From JAWLFY01 sp964462125 (GTDB lineage: Bacteria > Planctomycetota > Planctomycetia > Pirellulales > Pirellulaceae): a stretch of DNA of 6,807 bases. Shown here piece after piece: positions 1-6,214 of the stretch. The notes under the pieces are model-generated. The model searched no databases. It worked only from the letters and a program-made list of their open reading frames with translations, and was not told the DNA's origin. The position numbers were made by a program, and so were the translations under genes. The first letter of the stretch is position 1, and every line of letters begins with the position of its first letter. Location: the NCBI GenBank assembly GCA_964462125.1, contig CAYWXT010000282.1, forward strand, positions 1 to 6,807, in the 5' to 3' direction.

Positions 1-1
1 C

Positions 2-61
2 GTCGATCTGTACTTGCTCGATCGCCTCGGCGACCTGGTGCCGGAGTTGATCGTGTCATGA
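2..61 (+). CDS. 3' end of an unidentified upstream gene (partial)
   Basis: Frame 2 is open from the window edge and ends at a TGA at 59-61, giving the C-terminal 19 residues VDLYLLDRLGDLVPELIVS. The hydrophobic, leucine-rich tail reads like real protein, and the other two forward frames read less like protein. It lies on the same strand about 34 bases before the DUF2344 gene, so it may be co-transcribed with it. In many genomes the gene before DUF2344 is a B12-binding radical SAM protein (TIGR03960). Nineteen residues are too few to confirm that here, so the identity is left open. Confidence 0.5.
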   Translation, partial: VDLYLLDRLGDLVPELIVS

Positions 62-95
62 TTGGTCATCTGTTATCGTTCCCCATGAAATCTGC

Positions 96-878
96 TTGAG
101 CCGAACCAACGTGCCGATCGTGACCGAACCTCAGCCGCCGACCCCGCCCGCCAAGTCGACTCCGTCGCTACGGGTGCGGTACCGCGTGCGGTTCGCCAAG
201 CAAGGTTTGCTGCGTTGGATCAGCCACCGCGACCTGGCACAGCTCTGGGAGCGGCTTGTCCGGCGGGCCGCGCTGCCGCTGTCGATGACCGAAGGCTTTC
301 ATCCCAAGCCCCGCATCGCCTTCCCCTCCGCCTTGGCCCTGGGCGTGGAGAGTTTCGACGAGGTGGTGGAACTCGAACTGACCGAGAACCTTTCGGCTGT
401 GGCGCTGCTGCAGCGGCTGCGGCAAGACAACCAACCCGGCTTGACGGTCCACTCGGTCCAGCGGTTGCCGCAGCCGGCCGCCAAGGCGCAGCTGGAGCAA
501 AGCGACTACCAGATCTCGATCGTCGAGGGCGTCGACCTCGCCGCCACCGGCGCTGCGATCGAATCCCTGAAGCAACAGGAAACGGTCTCGGTCCAGCGGA
601 AGAACAAGACGGTGGTCGCCCACGTCGGGGCGCAAATCCCGAGACTGGAGATCGCCAGCGACTCCCTGTTGCTCTCCCTGGTCGCCTCCGACTCCGCATC
701 CCTGCGCCCGGCCGACGTCCTCGCTCTGCTCGGCGCCGACGATTGGATCGAGCGGGGCGCCAAGATTGTCCGCACACGGGTCGTCCTCCGCCGCGAGTAC
801 GAACCGGAGACCCCTGACGCGTTCGCCCCTCACCGGGACGAACCCCCATCGAGCCGCGAGCCGAGCGGGACCCGATGA
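96..878 (+). CDS. DUF2344 / TIGR03936 radical SAM-linked protein
   Basis: The protein of about 260 residues matches the DUF2344 family, whose biochemical role is not known. The family is found next to, or fused to, a B12-binding radical SAM protein (TIGR03960) and beside RNase G. The recognisable domain runs from about residue 27 (RVRYRVRFAKQGLLRWISH) to about 235. It includes SHRDL (43-47) and the signature EGFHPKPRIAFPSALALG (66-83), which corresponds to the family's GFNPHPKISF-type motif. Residues 1-25 are Pro/Thr/Ser-rich and the last 25 are polar; both look disordered. The start is uncertain. The first in-frame start is TTG at 96, with no convincing Shine-Dalgarno sequence. GTG at 111, 120 or 174 are alternatives, and GTG 174 would start right at the conserved domain. 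The gene lies 99 bases before the RNase gene on the same strand. Family assignment is confident; function is unknown. Confidence 0.88.
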   Translation: MSRTNVPIVTEPQPPTPPAKSTPSLRVRYRVRFAKQGLLRWISHRDLAQLWERLVRRAALPLSMTEGFHPKPRIAFPSALALGVESFDEVVELELTENLSAVALLQRLRQDNQPGLTVHSVQRLPQPAAKAQLEQSDYQISIVEGVDLAATGAAIESLKQQETVSVQRKNKTVVAHVGAQIPRLEIASDSLLLSLVASDSASLRPADVLALLGADDWIERGAKIVRTRVVLRREYEPETPDAFAPHRDEPPSSREPSGTR

Positions 879-919
879 ACCGAATCCAACGACCGAACAT
901 CCCTGCGCCGGCGTCCGTG

Positions 920-940
920 CGATCCCGCTTTCCGGGGTCG
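920..940 (+). other. Possible hairpin in the leader of the RNase E/G gene
   Basis: CGATCCC (920-926) can pair with GGGGTCG (934-940), giving seven pairs including one G-T wobble around a 7-base loop. It lies in the 99-base gap before the RNase E/G start. No T-run follows, so it is unlikely to be an intrinsic terminator. It could be a structured leader element, or chance in GC-rich DNA. RNase E mRNA in E. coli is autoregulated through 5' leader structure, which is the only reason to note it. Confidence 0.25.
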
Positions 941-964
941 ATCCGAGCCGACCAAACACCCCAT

Positions 965-970
965 GAGGTG
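965..970 (+). promoter_or_regulatory. Ribosome binding site for the RNase E/G gene
   Basis: GAGGTG sits 7 bases before the ATG at 978. This supports that start over the in-frame ATG at 990. Confidence 0.7.
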
Positions 971-977
971 CTAGTCC

Positions 978-2582
978 ATGAAGAAGGAAATGTTGATCAA
1001 TGTCTTGCAACCCGAAGAATGTCGAATCGCGGTCTTGGAGGACCGGCGGCTCGAAGAGCTCTACATGGAGCGAAAGAGCGTGGAGGCGTTCGCGGGCAAT
1101 GTCTACCGCGGGAAGATCGTCAATATTGAGCCCAGTATTCAGGCAGCGTTCGTCGACTTCGGCGTCGGACGCAACGGGTTCCTCCATATTAGCGATATCG
1201 AGCCGCAATACTTCCGCCAAGGCGGTTACGACCCCGAAGAGATCATGCGGGAGTCGGACGAGATGGCGGAGGTGGCCGCCAAGCGGGCTCGCGACACCGG
1301 CCGCGGTAGCAAGCGCGCCTTCAAAGGGGGACGCCCCCGAGTCAAACCGCCGATCCAGGAGATCTTCCGCCGCGGCGACGAGGTGCTCGTCCAGGTCATC
1401 AAGGAAGGGATCGGAACCAAAGGCCCGACCCTCAGCACCTACATCTCCATCCCCGGACGGTACCTCGTCCTGATGCCGGCGCTGGGACGGGTCGGTGTCA
1501 GCCGCAAGATCGAGGACGAAGACGACCGCAAACGGCTCCGCCGCTGCCTGCTGTCACTCAACCCGCCCAAGGGACTCGGGTTCATCGTCCGGACCGCCGG
1601 CGCCGGTCGGAGCGAAGGCGAATTGCAGCGCGACATGGAATATCTGCTGCGGCTCTGGAAGGCGATCGTCCGCCGGATTCAAAAAACGAGCGAGCCGGGT
1701 GAGATCTACGAAGAGAGCGATCTGATCATTCGCACGATCCGGGATATCTTCACCGACGACATGGACCAGATCCTGATCGACGAACCGGAGTCGTTCGAGA
1801 AAGCACGCGAGTTCCTCAAAATGGTCATGCCACGCGTCGCCGACCGGCTGAAGCTGTACGACGGCCGACTTCCCCTGTTTCACAAGTACCGGCTCGAAGA
1901 AGAGATCGCCCTGATCAACCAGCGACAGGTCCAACTGCCCGATGGCGGCTCGATCGTGATCGACCCCACCGAAGCCCTCGTAGCCATCGACGTCAACAGT
2001 GGAAGCTTTCGCGGCAACGACTCGGCCGAGGAAAACTCCTTCCGCTTGAACCTTGCCGCTGCCAAAGAAATCGCCCGCCAACTCCGCCTCCGCGATCTCG
2101 GCGGGGTGATCGTCAACGACTTCATCGACATGCGGAAAGAGAGTCACCGTCGCAAGGTCGAACGCGCCCTTCGCGATGCGATGGCCAATGACCGCGCCCG
2201 GGTCAAAATCCTCCGCACCAGTCCCTTCGGGTTGGTCGAGATGACTCGCCAGCGGATCCGGCCGAGCCTGAAACGGAACATCTACCAGGACTGCCCCTGC
2301 TGCGAAGGCCGCGGCTTGGTCAAGACCGCCGAGAGCATGTCGATCGAAGTCGTCCGCATGCTTGCCCTGGCCGTCAGAAACGAACACATCGTCCGCGTCA
2401 CCGTCCGTGTCAATGACAACGTCGCCGCTTTTCTCAACAACCGCAAACGACGCGAAGTGAGCGAAATGGAAGACGTCGGCAAGATGACGGTCCAGATTCT
2501 GGGCAGCGAAGGCTTGTACCCGGAACATCTAGAAATGGACTGCCGTGACGAACATGGAGAACGGGTGGAGATCGATTCCTGA
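978..2582 (+). CDS. rng: Ribonuclease E/G family endoribonuclease
   Basis: A single-strand-specific endoribonuclease of 534 residues, which in this family acts in rRNA maturation and mRNA decay in the cytoplasm. The N-terminal motif MLINVLQPEECRIAVLED is followed by an S1 RNA-binding domain from about residue 39 (GNVYRGKIVNIEPSIQAAFV). About 35-40 charged residues (roughly 84-122) appear inserted in the S1 domain relative to E. coli RNase E. The DNase I-like catalytic part has AIDVNSG (D338, N340) and NDFIDM (D381). The 43-residue spacing between the two aspartates matches E. coli D303/D346, and N340 matches N305. The zinc-link motif CPCC supplies C439 and C442, at the same 58-residue distance from the second aspartate as in E. 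coli. There is no long C-terminal degradosome scaffold, so it resembles RNase G in architecture. The gene follows DUF2344, a common arrangement, but rplU-rpmA do not follow it here. The rng versus rne name is a judgement. Confidence 0.96.
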   Translation: MKKEMLINVLQPEECRIAVLEDRRLEELYMERKSVEAFAGNVYRGKIVNIEPSIQAAFVDFGVGRNGFLHISDIEPQYFRQGGYDPEEIMRESDEMAEVAAKRARDTGRGSKRAFKGGRPRVKPPIQEIFRRGDEVLVQVIKEGIGTKGPTLSTYISIPGRYLVLMPALGRVGVSRKIEDEDDRKRLRRCLLSLNPPKGLGFIVRTAGAGRSEGELQRDMEYLLRLWKAIVRRIQKTSEPGEIYEESDLIIRTIRDIFTDDMDQILIDEPESFEKAREFLKMVMPRVADRLKLYDGRLPLFHKYRLEEEIALINQRQVQLPDGGSIVIDPTEALVAIDVNSGSFRGNDSAEENSFRLNLAAAKEIARQLRLRDLGGVIVNDFIDMRKESHRRKVERALRDAMANDRARVKILRTSPFGLVEMTRQRIRPSLKRNIYQDCPCCEGRGLVKTAESMSIEVVRMLALAVRNEHIVRVTVRVNDNVAAFLNNRKRREVSEMEDVGKMTVQILGSEGLYPEHLEMDCRDEHGERVEIDS

Positions 2583-2678
2583 AGTCGACCTCAAGCCGGT
2601 TTGAAACCCGGAGGCACAGCGACCACAGAGTCTTGCGCGGTCGGTTATGCTGGAGTTCTTCCCGCCAGCTTTCCCGCC

Positions 2679-2682
2679 GAGG
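2679..2682 (+). promoter_or_regulatory. Ribosome binding site deciding the start of the heparinase-like gene
   Basis: GAGG lies 6 bases before the ATG at 2689. The in-frame upstream ATG at 2647 has no such site and would add 14 residues ahead of a signal peptide. The site therefore supports 2689 as the true start. Confidence 0.6.
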
Positions 2683-2688
2683 TTCATC

Positions 2689-5106
2689 ATGCGTCGCCTG
2701 TTGCTCTGGTCACTCCTGCTATCGATCGGAATGGGACTTTCTCCGATCATGTCAACTCTCTCCGCGGCGGAGTTGAAACTTGACGAGTCACCGGCGAAAG
2801 CGGGCGAGTGGGGATACCGCCCGGAGGCCGATGCCGCCACCAACGTCGACCCCCCGTCGTTCACCTGGCGCCCCCAAAAGGGGATCGTCCGTTGGGAAAT
2901 CGAATGCCGCCGTGACAGCGAGACGGGCGAGGTCGCCTATGCGGCCGACTCGATCGAGATGACGGTTCATCGCCCGCCCGTCTCCTTCGGTGCCGGGCGA
3001 TACGTGTGGCGGTATCGCGGGGTCAACGGTTCCGGGGAGCGAACGAACTGGAGCCGATCGCGATCCTTTTCCGTCACCGACGACGCCGTGCAGATGCCGC
3101 TTCCCCCGCGGCAGGAACTGTTGGCGCGCATCCCGGACCAGCACCCCCGTTTGTTCGTTCGCCCCGAGGACCTGCCGCGACTTCGCAAGTTGGCCCAGGG
3201 AAGCCTTCAGGAGGAGTTCCAACGCTTGCAGGACCGATGCGAACGAATCTTGGCCGACCCGCCGTCGACCGAGGAGCCGCCTAAGTACGGCGAGGACGTG
3301 GAGTACAAGAGTGAGCGGTGGCGGGAGATCTGGTGGGGCAACCGAAAACATACCATCGCCGCCTTGGAAGGCGCAGCAACGCTCGCCTTCACCCGGTTGC
3401 TCAATGACAACGAAGAGTATGGCGAGGCGGCCAAGCAGATCTTGCTCCAATGCGCGCAGTGGGATCCGGTCGGCGCCACCGGTTATCGCTACAACGACGA
3501 AGCCGGCATGCCCTATGCCTACCATTTCGCCCGCACCTACACCTTCGTGCATGACCTGTTGAGCGAGGAGGAACGGGAACGTTGCCGTGAGGTGCTGAAA
3601 GTTCGCGGGGACGAAATGTACCAGCACCTCTACCCGCGGCACCTGTGGCGGCCCTACTCCAGCCACAGCAACCGTGCTTGGCACTTTCTCGGCGAACTCG
3701 GAATCGCCATGCACGGCGAGATCGAGGGGGCCGATGACTGGGTCTGGTTCGCCACCAACGTGTTCCACAATGTGTACCCGGTTTGGTCGGATCCCGACGG
3801 GGGTTGGCATGAAGGCTTTGCGTACTGGAACAGCTACCTCTCGCGGTTCACTTGGTGGGCCGACATCATGCAAGCTGCGTTGGAGATCGATGCCTATCAA
3901 AAACCGTTCTTCTCCCAGATGGGTTACTACCCGATGTACCTTTTGCCGCCGGGCAAGGTCGGTGCCGGGTTTGGGGACCTCAATGCGCGCCGCCAGGCCT
4001 CCGACGCCCGCAGCCTGGTGAATCAAATCGCGCCGCAGGCGGGCAACGGCCATTGGCAGTGGTATGTCGATCAACTCGGCGGCGCCGGCGATGTCTCCGG
4101 CTATGTCGACTTCATCCGCGCCGCGGTTCCACCGATCACGCCGGAATTTCCCGAGGATCTCCCCTCCTCGCGCCTATTTGCCGGCACCGGTCAGGCGATG
4201 CTGAATTCGTCCCTCCTCGATGCCGACCGGTCCGTTCAGGTCTTGTTCAAATCAAGCCCCTTCGGGACGCAATCCCACGGCTACGAAGCGAACAATTCGT
4301 TCTTGCTCTGGGCGTACGGCAAACGGCTGTTGGTCCGTAGCGGTTTCCGCGACATCTACGGCTCGGATCATCACAAGCAGTGGATGTGGAGTACCCGCTC
4401 GGTGAACAACATCACGGTCGATGGCCAGGGCCAGCTCAAGCATTCGCCTCGCGGCCAAGGCCGGATCCTCGACTTCCAAACCACGCCTGATGTCGACGTG
4501 GTGGTCGGCGAGGCGGGCGAGGCCTACCGCAATTCCCATTCGGACGACTCCGTTCTGGAGCGTTTCACCCGGGCGATCGTGTTCCTCAAACCCGATCGGA
4601 TCCTCGTCTTTGACCACCTGCGAGCGAAGCAGGACTCGACCTTTGAATACCACCTGCATTCTCCCGAGAAGTTCCAGGTCGAGAGTCCTTCGCAAATCAC
4701 GCTCGCCGCCGATGAGGTCCGCTGTGACATTTCGTTCCTCGCCCCGGCAGGCTTGAAACTCGAGCAAACCGACCAATACGACCCGAATCCGCGCCCCCGC
4801 GTCAGCTTAAGGGAATGGCATCTCACCGGCGCCACCCCCGATCCGACGTCGCAGATGGAATTCGTCACGATGATCCGTCCCTACCGGCAGGGTGAAGCCG
4901 ACACCGCGGAGGTGGAATTCCAGCAACGGGACGAAGGCTATGTCGTCAAGATCGCCACGGACCGCGAGCAAACGACCATCTTGCTGCCCGCCGGTGAGAC
5001 GGCGTCGGTGCGTGAGGGAGACCTGACGGCGACCGGCCAAATTCGTGTCCATCTCGTGGGAGAGGACGGTGCGGAGGAGACTGTCACTGCGAACCTGGCC
5101 CAGTGA
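2689..5106 (+). CDS. Secreted DUF4962 / heparinase II/III-like protein, probable polysaccharide lyase
   Basis: An exported protein of 805 residues, probably cleaving an acidic polysaccharide by beta-elimination. The start at 2689 gives a signal peptide: MRR, a leucine-rich core, and a likely signal peptidase I site after LSAA (residue 27). Residues about 50-130 form an N-terminal beta domain of DUF4962 type (PPSFTW; YVWRYRGVNGSG). From HPRLFVRPEDLPRLRKLA (152-169) to about 490 the helical pattern fits the alpha/alpha toroid. The C-terminal part (about 500-805) is beta-rich and carries the heparinase II/III-like segment. Candidate catalytic residues are H326 (SSHSNRAWH), Y379 (WHEGFAYWNSY) and H530 (QSHGYEANNSF). 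Their spacings of 53 and 151 are close to those of H202/Y257/H406 in Pedobacter heparinase II (55 and 149). The substrate cannot be assigned, since heparin, alginate and other lyases share this fold. It lies 106 bases after the RNase gene with no functional link to it, and its 3' end overlaps the convergent oxidoreductase gene. Confidence 0.88.
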   Translation: MRRLLLWSLLLSIGMGLSPIMSTLSAAELKLDESPAKAGEWGYRPEADAATNVDPPSFTWRPQKGIVRWEIECRRDSETGEVAYAADSIEMTVHRPPVSFGAGRYVWRYRGVNGSGERTNWSRSRSFSVTDDAVQMPLPPRQELLARIPDQHPRLFVRPEDLPRLRKLAQGSLQEEFQRLQDRCERILADPPSTEEPPKYGEDVEYKSERWREIWWGNRKHTIAALEGAATLAFTRLLNDNEEYGEAAKQILLQCAQWDPVGATGYRYNDEAGMPYAYHFARTYTFVHDLLSEEERERCREVLKVRGDEMYQHLYPRHLWRPYSSHSNRAWHFLGELGIAMHGEIEGADDWVWFATNVFHNVYPVWSDPDGGWHEGFAYWNSYLSRFTWWADIMQAALEIDAYQKPFFSQMGYYPMYLLPPGKVGAGFGDLNARRQASDARSLVNQIAPQAGNGHWQWYVDQLGGAGDVSGYVDFIRAAVPPITPEFPEDLPSSRLFAGTGQAMLNSSLLDADRSVQVLFKSSPFGTQSHGYEANNSFLLWAYGKRLLVRSGFRDIYGSDHHKQWMWSTRSVNNITVDGQGQLKHSPRGQGRILDFQTTPDVDVVVGEAGEAYRNSHSDDSVLERFTRAIVFLKPDRILVFDHLRAKQDSTFEYHLHSPEKFQVESPSQITLAADEVRCDISFLAPAGLKLEQTDQYDPNPRPRVSLREWHLTGATPDPTSQMEFVTMIRPYRQGEADTAEVEFQQRDEGYVVKIATDREQTTILLPAGETASVREGDLTATGQIRVHLVGEDGAEETVTANLAQ

Positions 5107-6211
5107 CGCGGCGGGCGGCGTCGAGTGCGGGCTGTTGCGTGTGCAAGAACCAGCGTTCGAGGACGACGTGACGGGCGAACCACGGGGAGGCGATCAGTCG
5201 GCCGGCAATCGATTGCAGCCAACTGGCCGGCAGCCACTCCGCGGTCGCACCCTGACGCGGTTGCCCGAAGCGCTGGAAGACCCGTTGCCGATACGTTTCG
5301 AGCGCCGCCCCTTCGATCACCCCGGCCGCCATCAAGGCCGATTCAACCGCCGGGCGAATGCCTTCGCCGCTTTGCGGATAGGCGAGTCCCGCCGCGTCGC
5401 CGATCAACAAAACACGGTCACCGATCAACTCGGGTGGCTTTCGTTCGTACAGTTGATAAGCATGGCCATGAAACCGCTCCGGGATCTCAGCGGCCACTTT
5501 CCCCTGCTCGCGCAGCATCGTCACCAGCTCGGCGGTGTGGGACGGCAGATCTCCTTTGTCCAAACGCCCGATTCCGACATTCAAGAACGCGCCCTTGCGA
5601 AAGCACCAGCCGTAGCCTTTCAGATCGGGACAGAAATAGAGCTCGGGCCGGTAGGGAAGGACACTGCCGCGGTCGAGATCCGCCAGCGGGACTTCGAACT
5701 CGACCTCTTGGGCCGCAACGGTCTGGGAGCCACGATCGATGCGAGCGCCGAGTTGGCGGGCGACCGGGCAAAAGTGGCCGCCGGCGCCGACCAGAAATCG
5801 GGCTTGCAGTTGGTCGTTGACAATCCAGCCGTCGTCGACCGGGCGTAGCGATTTGACGGCCTCCCCGAGCCGCAGCCGCGCCCCGCAGCGCTGCAACAGG
5901 TAATGGTCGAACTCGCACCGCCGGATGCCGTAGCTTTGAGGCTCGTCGAAGGCGACATCGACCTCGCGGCCACCGAGCATGCCGACTTGAAAGTTGGTGA
6001 TCGGCTGCAGGACTCGGCCTTGGGCATAGTCGGCTGGATCGAGGTCGAGGGCGGTGAACACCGGCGGCGTCACCCAACCGGCACACACCTTGTCGCGCGG
6101 GAACGTGCGTTTGTCCATCACCATCACGTCGAGTCCTGAGCCGCGGAGCCCCCAGGCACAAGACGAGCCGCTCGGCCCACCGCCGACGATCAGCACATCA
6201 CAACGGTCCAT
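5084..6211 (-). CDS. FAD-dependent oxidoreductase, geranylgeranyl-reductase family
   Basis: A 375-residue flavoprotein. The N-terminal Rossmann motif is DVLIVGGGPSGSSCAWGL (GGGPSG at 10-15), with D33 at the end of strand 2 as the likely FAD-ribose ligand. KVCAGWVTP places a cysteine at C43, where geranylgeranyl reductases have their conserved Cys. RRCEFDHYLL (97-106) and LVGAGGHFCPVAR (140-152) are further family-like motifs. GYGWCFRKGAFLNVGIG (199-215) matches the YxWxFP...NVGxG lipid-binding signature of the family, with R205 where Pro is usual. LLIGDAAGLAYPQSGEGI (268-285) is the second FAD-binding motif (G271, D272). Family members reduce isoprenoid double bonds or act on other lipid-like substrates; the substrate here is unknown. 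The start is 3 bases after the stop of the fatty-acid synthase gene and has a strong ribosome binding site, so the two are very likely one operon. The last 23 bases overlap the convergent heparinase-like gene. Confidence 0.9.
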   Translation of the reverse strand: MDRCDVLIVGGGPSGSSCAWGLRGSGLDVMVMDKRTFPRDKVCAGWVTPPVFTALDLDPADYAQGRVLQPITNFQVGMLGGREVDVAFDEPQSYGIRRCEFDHYLLQRCGARLRLGEAVKSLRPVDDGWIVNDQLQARFLVGAGGHFCPVARQLGARIDRGSQTVAAQEVEFEVPLADLDRGSVLPYRPELYFCPDLKGYGWCFRKGAFLNVGIGRLDKGDLPSHTAELVTMLREQGKVAAEIPERFHGHAYQLYERKPPELIGDRVLLIGDAAGLAYPQSGEGIRPAVESALMAAGVIEGAALETYRQRVFQRFGQPRQGATAEWLPASWLQSIAGRLIASPWFARHVVLERWFLHTQQPALDAARRVTGPGSQ

Positions 6212-6214
6212 GCG

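Noticed and set aside
168..1220. Long minus-strand open frame opposite the DUF2344 gene and the start of the RNase gene
   Set aside because: It spans two well-supported plus-strand genes and the gap between them, and its protein has no recognisable motif. It is a codon-bias shadow of GC-rich coding DNA.
1554..2528. 324-codon minus-strand open frame opposite RNase E/G
   Set aside because: It mirrors conserved catalytic regions of the RNase and shows no family features of its own.
2596..2612. CCGGTT/ACCCGG inverted repeat after the RNase stop, considered as a terminator
   Set aside because: The stem is short with a mismatch and a 4-base loop, and no T-run follows.
2601..2651. Promoter before the heparinase-like gene (TTGAAA at 2601; TATGCT at 2646)
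   Set aside because: The two elements are about 39 bases apart and neither has a partner at proper spacing, so no promoter can be supported.
2788..4074. 428-codon minus-strand open frame opposite the heparinase-like gene
   Set aside because: It lies wholly within a plus-strand gene with a signal peptide and recognisable domains, and its translation looks like no known protein.
5105..5122. GACGC/GCGTC inverted repeat just after the heparinase-like stop, considered as a terminator
   Set aside because: The stem is only 5 pairs with an 8-base loop and no T-run on either strand, and it lies inside the opposing coding sequence.
5045..5848. 267-codon plus-strand open frame after the heparinase-like gene
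   Set aside because: It is opposite the oxidoreductase, whose FAD and lipid-binding motifs are clear. The plus-strand translation is an antisense shadow.
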